This document shows, piece after piece, positions 45,063-52,558 of a stretch of 64,000 bases of DNA; position 1 is the first letter of the stretch, and each line of letters begins with the position of its first letter. Made by a program: the position numbers and the translations under genes. The DNA is taken from assembly GCA_019418545.1 (NCBI GenBank), contig DYBQ01000002.1, forward strand, positions 1,979-65,978, in the 5' to 3' direction. The notes below the pieces were generated by a model. That model was not told the origin of the DNA and ran no database searches. It was given only the letters and a program-made list of their open reading frames with translations. Origin of the DNA: Clostridiales bacterium (GTDB lineage: Bacteria > Bacillota > Clostridia > Oscillospirales > Acutalibacteraceae).

Positions 45063-45097
45063 GTATAAAATCGGATTCCTCTCTTCCGATTTTATAC
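45063..45097 (+). repeat. Perfect 13-bp hairpin in the phosphohexomutase leader
   Basis: GTATAAAATCGGA (45063-45075) and TCCGATTTTATAC (45085-45097) pair perfectly around TTCCTCTCT. No T tract follows, and the next gene's ribosome site comes about nine bases later. It may be an mRNA stabiliser or a protein-binding site. Confidence 0.5.
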
Positions 45098-45121
45098 TGC
45101 GCTGATAAGGAGCGTGCCGAA

Positions 45122-46639
45122 ATGAACTGGAAAAAACTCAAAAGCGGTACCGATATCCGCGGTACTGCCATTGACGGAGAAAAGCCCATGTCTCTGACTG
45201 ACGATGTGGTTTCTCAAATCGCTGCCGCCTTTGCTTCTTGGCTCTCTCAAAAATGTGGAAAAAAAGTCCCCGAATTAACAATTTCCGTAGGCCGCGACTC
45301 CCGCATCTCCGGCCCCCGTATCCGCGATGCTGTTACTGCCGCTCTTATACTGCGGGGGGTAACGGTTTTGGATTGCGGGCTTGCTTCTACCCCCTCCATG
45401 TTTATGACTACTGTGGATTTACCCTGTGACGGTGCCATTCAGATTACCGCCAGCCACCACCCCTATGACCGCAATGGACTCAAATTCTTCACCCGTGACG
45501 GCGGACTGGATGCTCCCGACATTGATGTGCTGCTTTCCCTTTGCGAAAAACAAGAGCTGCCGTCAAAAACAGAAGTTCCGGGAAAAGTAATCCCTACGGA
45601 CTACATGATTCAATATGCGGCTCATTTGCGCAGCCTGATTCAAAAAGGCGTTCATGCAGAAGATTATGAGCATCCGCTGTCTGGATTTAAAATTGCAGTA
45701 GACGCGGGAAATGGTGCAGGTGGTTTCTATGCCCGGGATGTTTTGGAGCCTTTGGGCGCTGATGTGTCTGGAAGCCAATTTTTAGAGCCGGACGGCATGT
45801 TCCCCAACCATATTCCCAACCCGGAAAACGAAGAAGCCATGGCCAGTATTTGTGCTGCTGTAATCCGCTCTCAGTCTGATTTGGGTGTTATTTTTGATAC
45901 GGATGTAGACCGAGGAGGCGCCGTTGATTCTCGTGGGGAAGAAATCAACCGAAACCGTTTGGTTGCCATTGCCAGTGCGATTGCTCTGGAAGGAAACGAA
46001 GGGGGAACCATCGTCACCGACTCTATTACTTCTGATGGACTGAAAACCTATCTGGAAGAGACGCTGGGCGGCCATCATCATCGTTTTAAGCGCGGGTACA
46101 AAAACGTTATCAACGAAGCCATTCGGCTCAACCAGGAAGGAATTAACTGCCCGCTGGCCATTGAGACTTCCGGTCATGCTGCATTGCGGGAAAACTATTT
46201 TTTGGATGACGGCGCCTATTTGGTAACAAAAATCATTATCAAAATGGCCTGCCTGCGTCGGGAAGGAAAATCACTGGATTCCCTGCTTGCCCCGCTGGCC
46301 GAACCGGTCGAAGCCCGGGAAATCCGTTTGCCCATTATAGAAGAAAACTTCCGCCCCTGTGGCGAAGAAGTGCTTCGTGTGCTGGAAGACCACGCTGTTA
46401 AAGAGGGCTGGAATATTGCACCGGACAACCGCGAAGGCTTGCGGGTATCTTTCCCTGTCGGGCAGGGGGATGGCTGGTTCCTGCTGCGGTTGAGCGTTCA
46501 CGACCCGATTATGCCGCTGAATATTGAAAGCAATTCTGTCGGTGGTGTAAAAATTATTGCCAAAACGCTGTATGATTTTCTCCTAAGTGTCCAGGGACTG
46601 GATTTATCTCCTCTCAAAAACTTTTTAGAGATAGACTGA
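45122..46639 (+). CDS. Phosphohexomutase (phosphomannomutase/phosphoglucomutase)
   Basis: Moves phosphate between C6 and C1 of hexoses for cell-surface sugar synthesis or glycogen. 505 residues in four domains: SGTDIRGTAIDG at the start, SVGRDSRISGPRI, the phosphoserine loop TASHHPYDRNGLKFF, metal loop DTDVDRGGAVDSRGEEINRN, sugar loop ETSGHAALRENYFLDDGAY, and the C-terminal phosphate loop PDNREGLRVSFPVGQGDGW. Preferred sugar cannot be told. AAGGAG lies nine bases before ATG 45122. Confidence 0.92.
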   Translation: MNWKKLKSGTDIRGTAIDGEKPMSLTDDVVSQIAAAFASWLSQKCGKKVPELTISVGRDSRISGPRIRDAVTAALILRGVTVLDCGLASTPSMFMTTVDLPCDGAIQITASHHPYDRNGLKFFTRDGGLDAPDIDVLLSLCEKQELPSKTEVPGKVIPTDYMIQYAAHLRSLIQKGVHAEDYEHPLSGFKIAVDAGNGAGGFYARDVLEPLGADVSGSQFLEPDGMFPNHIPNPENEEAMASICAAVIRSQSDLGVIFDTDVDRGGAVDSRGEEINRNRLVAIASAIALEGNEGGTIVTDSITSDGLKTYLEETLGGHHHRFKRGYKNVINEAIRLNQEGINCPLAIETSGHAALRENYFLDDGAYLVTKIIIKMACLRREGKSLDSLLAPLAEPVEAREIRLPIIEENFRPCGEEVLRVLEDHAVKEGWNIAPDNREGLRVSFPVGQGDGWFLLRLSVHDPIMPLNIESNSVGGVKIIAKTLYDFLLSVQGLDLSPLKNFLEID

Positions 46640-46652
46640 AAATCTATCAACT

Positions 46653-46697
46653 ATAAAACAAGGGCCTCTCTGCAAAACAGAGAGGCCCTTGTTTTAT
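46653..46697. terminator. Bidirectional terminator
   Basis: ATAAAACAAGGGCCTCTCTG and CAGAGAGGCCCTTGTTTTAT are perfect complements (20 bp) around CAAAA. It separates the convergent phosphohexomutase and membrane protein genes. Confidence 0.93.
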
Positions 46698-46707
46698 ATA
46701 GTTATGG

Positions 46708-47472
46708 TTATTGTCCGCTTTCGTTTCCTTCAGAATGCTCTATTTTTTCTCCATCAATCAAACGCTGTGCAAAAGCCTGACAAGCCTGATAATATTCCAT
46801 ATCATCTTCGTTATTTAAAAAGCTGGTATCTTCTACCGAGCGAATGGCCAATCCCAAAGGCCCCATATATGCAAGAACCTGTTCATCAGTAAGGACATCC
46901 ATCGTTAAATCCATTTCCGTAAGGCCTTTGCAATCTTCCCAATCCACCTTCATATTCTCATAGTCTGTTGCGCCTTCTTCTGGCGTTGTTCCATCCGTAT
47001 AAGTGAAGAAACCTCCCTGGTCTTGTGCCCACTGGAGACTCTTACTGTCGCAAAGATAGATAACGGAATCAAAATTGCTGGCATCACCCATAAAACGCAC
47101 TGTGTTAGCCTGCTGGATTTGCGGGTCGTTAGAAGTACCTCCCACTGCATATTGGGCAATTTTTACAACTATCTGCCCATCGCCATTCCGGTCATCAGCA
47201 TACTCTGTCAGCTCTTCTTCCAAACGGGTGACCATATCAGATAGGTACGTATCCTGTGTTAAAAGTCCAATAGTATAGTCCGGCTCCACTTTGGAAACAA
47301 TGGAATAGATAATACTCACTGCAAGTGCCAATGCTACTACTCCCAGTCCCAACTGGATTTTATGGTAATACCACCAGTTTGCCCGTTTTTCTTTTGCTGT
47401 TTTCAACTCAATTTGATTGCTGTGTATGGTATCTTCCTGATTATCCAGAAAAAAATGCTCTCTGGGCACCAC
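46708..47472 (-). CDS. Membrane-anchored protein, unknown
   Basis: Unrecognised, 254 residues. A cytoplasmic N-terminus of about 35 residues (KTAKEKRANWWYYHK) is followed by one membrane span (LGLGVVALALAVSIIYSIV) and an acidic outer domain with YTIGLLTQDTYLSDMVTRLEEELTEYADDRNGDGQIVV and FDSVIYLCDSKSLQW. The outer part looks like a solute-binding or sensor-type fold, but I cannot assign it. Start GTG 47472 with AAAGGAG six bases upstream. Single gene with its own promoter. Confidence 0.75.
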   Translation of the reverse strand: MVPREHFFLDNQEDTIHSNQIELKTAKEKRANWWYYHKIQLGLGVVALALAVSIIYSIVSKVEPDYTIGLLTQDTYLSDMVTRLEEELTEYADDRNGDGQIVVKIAQYAVGGTSNDPQIQQANTVRFMGDASNFDSVIYLCDSKSLQWAQDQGGFFTYTDGTTPEEGATDYENMKVDWEDCKGLTEMDLTMDVLTDEQVLAYMGPLGLAIRSVEDTSFLNNEDDMEYYQACQAFAQRLIDGEKIEHSEGNESGQ

Positions 47473-47525
47473 AACTCACTCCTTTATTTCAGGCACTATA
47501 AAAAGTGCAAATGCCGTGTTTATTT

Positions 47526-47554
47526 ATTGTATCAGGTTTGTATGGCTGCTACAA
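47526..47554 (-). promoter_or_regulatory. Promoter of the membrane-anchored protein gene
   Basis: TTGTAG (47554-47549), 17 bases, TACAAT (47531-47526) on the minus strand, about 50 bases before the GTG start. Confidence 0.65.
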
Positions 47555-47630
47555 GTTTAAATTATGAACAAGAAAGAAAAAGCGCGAAATTTACATTTTT
47601 TTCACAGTCTTCCTGTAGTGTTTAATTTTA

Positions 47631-47668
47631 AAAATAAAGCCCCGGACACTTTTGTCAGTATCCGGGGC
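47631..47668 (-). terminator. hydG terminator
   Basis: GCCCCGGA and TCCGGGGC pair around a 14-base loop; on the minus strand CTTTATTTTTAAAA follows. Confidence 0.78.
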
Positions 47669-47687
47669 CATGAATGAATAAAAACGA

Positions 47688-49103
47688 TTAAAAACGGAAA
47701 TCTCTCATGCCGCCTTCCATATCATGAAGGTGTTCAAATACTTTTTCCCGTACTTTTTCGTTGGGAATGGTTTCCGCTTCTTTTTCAATCACTTCCAGCG
47801 CCAGTTTGCGAGTTTCGGGGCTTGCATAGTCTTCTGCATATTCTTTCAGCGTCATCAGCGCATTGGGATGGCAGCAGTTGCGAATCTGGCCAGCCTTTAC
47901 CAAACTCATAAAGCGGTCGCCTGTACGGCCTTCCCGATAGCAGGCTGTGCAGAAGCTGGGCACATGGCCATTTTCCAGCAGCCAATGGACTACTTCATCC
48001 AAAGAGCGATGGTCGCTGATTTCAAACTGCGCGGAGTTTTCTTCTGGATGGTTCTCGGCATATCCGCCAACGGTTGTCTTGGAGCCGCCGCTGATTTGGG
48101 ATACACCATAGGGGAGCACCATTTCACGGGTACGCTGGGATTCACGGGTCGAAATAATAATGCCGGTATAAGGGACTGCAATGCGAAGCACAGCCACAAT
48201 CCGCTGGAACAGCTCGTCGGAAATGGCGTTCTCATAGTCAGAAACATCCACATCATCGGCATTGCGCAGACGGGGCACACTGATGGTATGGGGGCCTACG
48301 CCATGGACAGCCTCCAGGTGCTCAGCATGCATGAGGATACCGACAAAGTCATACTTATACAGGTTCAGGCCGAACAGCACGCCGCAGCCTACATCGTCAA
48401 TACCGCCTTCCATCGCACGGTCCATTGCCTCGGTATGATATGCATAATTGTGCTTGGGGCCTGTGGGATGCAGGTATTCATACTGCTCCTTGTTATAGGT
48501 TTCCTGGAACAGGATGTAAGTACCAATGCCGGCTTCCTTGAGCTTGCGATAATTTTCCACGGTGGTTGCGGCAATGTTGACATTCACCCGGCGAATCGCA
48601 CCGTTCTTGTGTTTGATAGAATAGATGGTCTTAATGCTCTCCAGCACATACTCAATGGGACAGTTTACCGGGTCTTCACCGGTTTCCAGCGCCAGACGCT
48701 TATGGCCCATATCCTGCAAAGCAATAACTTCCTGCCGGATTTCTTCCTGTGTCAGCTTGCGGCGGGCGATATGCTTATTTTTGTGATGATATGGACAGTA
48801 CAGACATCCATTGACGCAGTAGTTGGACAAATACAAAGGAGCAAAAATTACAATTCGGTTGCCATAAAAAGCATCCTTAATTTCTGCCGCACGGTTAAAA
48901 ATCCGCTGAATAACATCTGGGTCTTCACACAGCAGCAGCAAAATAGCTTCCCGGTGGCTCAGACCCTTATGGTCTGCACTTCTATCAAGAATCTGGTTAA
49001 TTAGTTCCAGATTTCCTTTATTTTCTTCGGCCCAGGCAATACTGTCCTTAATTTCTTCATCATTGATAAAGTCCTCGGCTTTGAGGGAATACTTGTCATA
49101 CAT
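47688..49103 (-). CDS. hydG: [FeFe]-hydrogenase maturase HydG
   Basis: Radical SAM enzyme that cleaves tyrosine to give the CO and CN ligands of the H-cluster precursor. 471 residues, close to known HydG. It has the radical SAM motif YCVNGCLYCPYHHKN, and a C-terminal second-cluster motif SFCTACYREGRTGDRFM with the later CCHPNAL, which sets HydG apart from the related ThiH. ATG 49103 has GGAAG upstream; the ORF to 49172 runs through the leader terminator. hydE, hydF and hydrogenase genes are not in the window. Confidence 0.93.
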   Translation of the reverse strand: MYDKYSLKAEDFINDEEIKDSIAWAEENKGNLELINQILDRSADHKGLSHREAILLLLCEDPDVIQRIFNRAAEIKDAFYGNRIVIFAPLYLSNYCVNGCLYCPYHHKNKHIARRKLTQEEIRQEVIALQDMGHKRLALETGEDPVNCPIEYVLESIKTIYSIKHKNGAIRRVNVNIAATTVENYRKLKEAGIGTYILFQETYNKEQYEYLHPTGPKHNYAYHTEAMDRAMEGGIDDVGCGVLFGLNLYKYDFVGILMHAEHLEAVHGVGPHTISVPRLRNADDVDVSDYENAISDELFQRIVAVLRIAVPYTGIIISTRESQRTREMVLPYGVSQISGGSKTTVGGYAENHPEENSAQFEISDHRSLDEVVHWLLENGHVPSFCTACYREGRTGDRFMSLVKAGQIRNCCHPNALMTLKEYAEDYASPETRKLALEVIEKEAETIPNEKVREKVFEHLHDMEGGMRDFRF

Positions 49104-49151
49104 AAAGAGGTCGCTTCCTTTCGAAAAAATACTACATCCGCGAAGCGTCCG

Positions 49152-49335
49152 AAAAAACAAAAAACGCGCCACTCGGCGCGTTTCTTCCCAATCTTACCCA
49201 AAATCGGAAGGGATGCTTCACGCCGCCTTACCAGCAGGAACAGGGAAACACCTGACACCTTTTGATTCAGGAGCTGCGGAAATTTAAATTTAGTATACAC
49301 CAGCAGGGAATTCTCCTTTTGGCTGATACATTTTT
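49152..49335 (-). promoter_or_regulatory. hydG leader with internal terminator
   Basis: Reading on the minus strand, about 225 bases separate the promoter from hydG. A terminator ACGCGCC-GAGT-GGCGCGT with TTTTTTG and TTTTTT ends at about 49152, 50 bases before hydG. Upstream is another stem CTTCCGAT/ATTGGGAAG. A short ORF with two Tyr codons (MYQPKGEFPAGVY) starts near the 5' end but lacks a ribosome site. The layout is that of a riboswitch or attenuator, class unknown. Confidence 0.55.
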
Positions 49336-49364
49336 ACTCTACCAGCCAGAGAGAAAAATGTCAA
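49336..49364 (-). promoter_or_regulatory. hydG promoter
   Basis: TTGACA (49364-49359), 17 bases, TAGAGT (49341-49336) on the minus strand; divergent from the oxidoreductase promoter 46 bases away. Confidence 0.7.
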
Positions 49365-49410
49365 GTTTTTTACAGAATTATTTTTATGATTCCAACAACT
49401 TTCTCTCATA

Positions 49411-49439
49411 TTGACAGTGATTTGTACCTGTACTACAAT
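49411..49439 (+). promoter_or_regulatory. Promoter of the oxidoreductase gene
   Basis: TTGACA (49411-49416), 17 bases, TACAAT (49434-49439), 37 bases before the start codon. Confidence 0.78.
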
Positions 49440-49476
49440 GATACCACCTGATACTACCAATAAGGAGTTGGATACT

Positions 49477-50478
49477 ATGGTACGATTTGCTTTGCTCAGC
49501 GGCTGGCATGTCCATACTGGATGGTTTGCCGGAGAACTTCTAAAAAGCGGTGCTGGAAAATTTGTAGCCGTGTGGGATGAAGATGAATCCCGGGGCCGGA
49601 AATATGCGGAAGAATTTGGCGCGGAGTTTGAGCCAAATCTTTCGGCGGTGCTCGCCCGGGAAGACGTGGATGCCGTTATGGTCGAGTGCCCCACTACCAA
49701 ACACCGGGACGTCATTATTGCAGCAGCAAAAGCTGGAAAGCATATCTTTACGGACAAGTCTATGGCATTGAACATGGAGGATTGTGCTGCTATTCGAAAG
49801 GCTGTGGAAGAAGCCGGGGTAAAGTTTACGGTTTCTATGGAATCGAAGATTCTGGGACCCTATCGCTATTTAAAACAGCTTATAGATGAAGGAAAACTGG
49901 GAAGGATTACTTCCCTCTATTTCCGCCGTTCCCACGGAGCTGCACTGGACAAAAATATGCTTCCGGCTTATTGGTTCGATGCGAATCAAACTGGCGGGGG
50001 TGTTACGCTGGATTTAGGCTGCCACGGTTTGTATATGCTGCCATACTACTGTGGGAAACCCAAAACGATTACCTGCCGTATGGCAGAATTGTATGGCACT
50101 GGGAGTGATGAGCTTTCCACCACTGTGATGGAATTTGGAAACGGCGCTATGGGCACGGCTGTGACTTCCTTTGTTTCCTGCCCTGGTGTGAATATGATGG
50201 AAATTGTGGGTACAGAAGGAATGGCCATTGTTTCCGGCAATGGGCCAGAAGAGTATCGGGTATTGCTGCAATCTTCCCATATGCCTGGATTTGAAAAGCT
50301 TGCGCCCGTCGAGAAAACTTGGCAGGACGCAGAATATCCCATTGTCTGCTTTGCCCGTCTGGTAGAATCGGAAGAGAAGGAAGCGCCGGAATATAATCTG
50401 GAGCAGGCAGAACTGTTAACTTCCATTATTTGCGCTGCATATGAATCTGCCCATACCGGAAAACCCGTTACACTGTAA
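49477..50478 (+). CDS. Gfo/Idh/MocA family oxidoreductase
   Basis: NAD(P)-dependent dehydrogenase of 333 residues, probably acting on a sugar or polyol. The N-terminal Rossmann part is odd: instead of GxGxxG it reads LLSGWHVHTGWFAGEL. Then FVAVWDEDESRGRKYAEEFG, VMVECPTTKHRDVIIAAAKAGKHIFTDKSMAL (Lys of the usual EKP motif kept as DKS), and a catalytic-region GGGVTLDLGCHGLYMLPYY. AAGGAG is nine bases before ATG 49477. Monocistronic. Confidence 0.9.
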   Translation: MVRFALLSGWHVHTGWFAGELLKSGAGKFVAVWDEDESRGRKYAEEFGAEFEPNLSAVLAREDVDAVMVECPTTKHRDVIIAAAKAGKHIFTDKSMALNMEDCAAIRKAVEEAGVKFTVSMESKILGPYRYLKQLIDEGKLGRITSLYFRRSHGAALDKNMLPAYWFDANQTGGGVTLDLGCHGLYMLPYYCGKPKTITCRMAELYGTGSDELSTTVMEFGNGAMGTAVTSFVSCPGVNMMEIVGTEGMAIVSGNGPEEYRVLLQSSHMPGFEKLAPVEKTWQDAEYPIVCFARLVESEEKEAPEYNLEQAELLTSIICAAYESAHTGKPVTL

Positions 50479-50495
50479 AAAAGTATATTGACTTA

Positions 50496-50521
50496 GGCCG
50501 CCCTATGGGGCGGCCTTTTTT
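50496..50521 (+). terminator. Terminator of the oxidoreductase gene
   Basis: GGCCGCCC-TAT-GGGGCGGCC followed by TTTTTT, 17 bases after the stop. Confidence 0.92.
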
Positions 50522-50536
50522 ATTTTTCTATCCCTC

Positions 50537-50566
50537 TTGACACATTGTACTATGCGTGATATAGTA
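50537..50566 (+). promoter_or_regulatory. PadR operon promoter and operator
   Basis: TTGACA (50537-50542), 17 bases, TATAGT (50560-50565). The inverted repeat TACTAT-GCGTGAT-ATAGTA (50548-50566) covers the spacer and -10, placing a likely PadR operator for self-repression. Confidence 0.72.
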
Positions 50567-50588
50567 TAGCGCGAAGGGAGGTATTTAA

Positions 50589-50909
50589 GTGGACATTCAG
50601 TTAAAACGCGGCCTTCTTGAAGTGTGTGTATTGGCCGCTATTAAAAACCAGGATTCCTATGGCTATCAGATTATCAAGGATATGAAGCCTTATGTAGAGA
50701 TTTCAGAATCAACCCTCTACCCCATCCTGCGGAGGCTGGAAACTGCGGAACTTCTTACCGTCCGTTCTGTAGAACATTCAGGGCGGCTGCGTAAATATTA
50801 TCACATTACAGCGGCTGGTTTAGAGAGGATTGCAGCTTTTCAAGAGGAATGGAAAGAAATCCTTACAATCTATCAATTTATTACCAGGGAGGAGACTGGC
50901 CATGAATAA
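50589..50909 (+). CDS. PadR family transcription regulator
   Basis: A 106-residue winged-helix repressor: QLKRGLLEVCVLAAIKNQDSYGYQIIKDM, SESTLYPILRRLETAELLTV and RKYYHITAAGLERI are the family blocks, without the long C-terminal extension of PadR proper. GTG start with GGGAGG upstream. It overlaps the DUF1700 gene by eight bases. With DUF1700 and DUF4097 genes it forms a common Firmicutes unit linked to envelope stress; the inducer is unknown. Confidence 0.93.
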   Translation: MDIQLKRGLLEVCVLAAIKNQDSYGYQIIKDMKPYVEISESTLYPILRRLETAELLTVRSVEHSGRLRKYYHITAAGLERIAAFQEEWKEILTIYQFITREETGHE

Positions 50910-51504
50910 GCAAATGTTTCTGGAAGCCTTACGGCAGCAGTTAATGGGATTATCCCAGAATGATATGGAAAAATCGCTGGAATATTACAGCGAAATGATT
51001 GACGACCAAATAGAAGATGGAATTTGTGAAGAAGACGCAGTATCTGCTATGGGGGCTCCCGATACAATTGCAGCACAAATTTTTATGGATATGCCCTTGC
51101 CAAAAGTGGTGAAAGCAAAAGCAAGGTTCTCACATCCCCTTCGGGTTTGGGAAATAATTCTGTTGATAGTAGGCTCTCCGGTATGGTTCCCGCTGGCTCT
51201 CTCCGCCATACTTCTCTTCTTTGTCTGCTATATGGTCATATGGATTATGATTTTTGCTTTATACGCCATCGACTTTTCTTTTGTCATAGGCGCCATTGCC
51301 GGATTCATACAGGGAGGAATTTCAATATTTACTATGGGAGGAATGCAGGCAGCCTTTTATTTTGGCGGCGGCCTAACTTCTCTGGGCATTGCCATTCTGC
51401 TGTTTTTTGCATTTAACATTCTGTCTGTCAAGTTAGTCCATTTAAGCCGGCAGTTTGTATTATGGGCAAAATCCCGCTTTGTAAGAAAGGGTGATAACAA
51501 GTGA
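50902..51504 (+). CDS. DUF1700 membrane protein
   Basis: A 200-residue protein with the typical N-terminal helical block MNKQMFLEALRQQLMGLSQND..EYYSEMIDDQIEDGICEEDAVSAMG and three to four membrane segments from about residue 85 on (IILLIVGSPVWFPLALSAILLF, IFALYAIDFSFVIGAIAGF, GLTSLGIAILLFFAFNIL). Function unknown; always next to PadR regulators. Overlaps genes on both sides, so translation is coupled. Confidence 0.9.
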   Translation: MNKQMFLEALRQQLMGLSQNDMEKSLEYYSEMIDDQIEDGICEEDAVSAMGAPDTIAAQIFMDMPLPKVVKAKARFSHPLRVWEIILLIVGSPVWFPLALSAILLFFVCYMVIWIMIFALYAIDFSFVIGAIAGFIQGGISIFTMGGMQAAFYFGGGLTSLGIAILLFFAFNILSVKLVHLSRQFVLWAKSRFVRKGDNK

Positions 51505-52415
51505 AAAACAGAAAAAAGATTTGGAGTATCGTTGCAATCTGCTGTATTGCAGCTGGCTTGATTATGTCTGTTTCAGCCATCGCGGCTGCTGGATTTGATT
51601 TTTCAAAATTCAACAGCGTTCAATATGAAGAAAAAACGTATACCATTTCTGACAGCTTTGAAAATATTGAGATTGCAGCAGACTGGGAAACGGTAGAATT
51701 GCTTCCTTCTAAAAGCCAAAATTGCCAAGTGGTATGCAGCGAAAATGATGATTTGCAATATACAGTAAAAGTTGAAGACAACATACTCAAAATTGAACGG
51801 CATGAAGACAGTCAGTGGTTTGAAAATATCTGTATTTTCTGGTTTTCCAGCAGCCCGAGTATCACTGTATATTTACCGGAAAGAGAATATAAAAATTTAA
51901 AAGTTGCCACCTCCAGCGGCGATATCATAGTCTCTGAAAAATGTGCATTTTCTGCAATTGACGCAAAAACAGCCAGCGGAAACCTGTCTTTCAATTCGGC
52001 AGTTTCCAAAGATTTACATCTAGTTTCTTCCAGTGGCAACATTTTTGCGCAAAACTTTGCCGGAGATACCTTGAAAATTGAATCTGCCAGCGGCATAATC
52101 ACACTGGAAGACTGTACATCAGAATCCATGTGGCTAACCAGTACCAGCGGTGATATGGTGTTGACAAAAACTCTTGCAAAACAGGAAATGAATCTTCAGG
52201 CTTCCAGCGGAAATATCTCTCTTTCAGAATGTGATGCCCCTCAAATCGTAATCCAAACTTCCAGCGGGGATGTGGGCGGCTCCCTTTTGAGTGGGAAAGA
52301 ATTTTCTGCAATAACATCCAGCGGGGATGTAATTTTGCCGGAAGATTCCTCCGAAACAGAAAAATGCAGCATTATCACAAGCAGCGGTAACATTCGGTTT
52401 ACCATACAGGGATGA
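51501..52415 (+). CDS. DUF4097 family exported beta-repeat protein
   Basis: A 304-residue protein with an N-terminal membrane anchor (IWSIVAICCIAAGLIMSVSAI) and an outer domain of repeated strands with an (S/T)SG(D/N) turn about every 20 residues: ATSSGDIIV, KTASGNLSF, VSSSGNIFA, ESASGIITL, TSTSGDMVL, QASSGNISL, QTSSGDVGG, ITSSGDVIL, ITSSGNIRF. This is the DUF4097 solenoid. Start GTG 51501 overlaps the previous stop. Probably reports or buffers envelope state together with the DUF1700 protein. Confidence 0.9.
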   Translation: MKNRKKIWSIVAICCIAAGLIMSVSAIAAAGFDFSKFNSVQYEEKTYTISDSFENIEIAADWETVELLPSKSQNCQVVCSENDDLQYTVKVEDNILKIERHEDSQWFENICIFWFSSSPSITVYLPEREYKNLKVATSSGDIIVSEKCAFSAIDAKTASGNLSFNSAVSKDLHLVSSSGNIFAQNFAGDTLKIESASGIITLEDCTSESMWLTSTSGDMVLTKTLAKQEMNLQASSGNISLSECDAPQIVIQTSSGDVGGSLLSGKEFSAITSSGDVILPEDSSETEKCSIITSSGNIRFTIQG

Positions 52416-52484
52416 GCTTTTTCAGCCTGTAATATTGGGAATCGTGGGTTTTCATCATTTTTGCCTTTTCCAACCTGATAATTT

Positions 52485-52499
52485 GTGATATGATATCAC
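52485..52499. promoter_or_regulatory. Palindrome over the aminotransferase promoter
   Basis: GTGATAT-G-ATATCAC, perfect arms of seven. It overlaps an extended -10 (TGATATGAT; TATGAT 52489-52494). A regulator here would block the promoter; none is known. Confidence 0.45.
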
Positions 52500-52558
52500 T
52501 ATACCAGAGAAAAGCGCGAAAGTTTTTCTGAAGTTTATGATGAAAGGATTGTTTCAGA

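Noticed and set aside
47724..49004. 426-codon open frame antisense to hydG
   Set aside because: HydG motifs are on the minus strand; the antisense product has no recognisable domain or start signal.
49104..49341. TPP riboswitch on a thiH-like gene
   Set aside because: No CUGAGA or ACCUGAU core, and the gene is HydG (C-terminal CTACYREGRTG motif), not ThiH.
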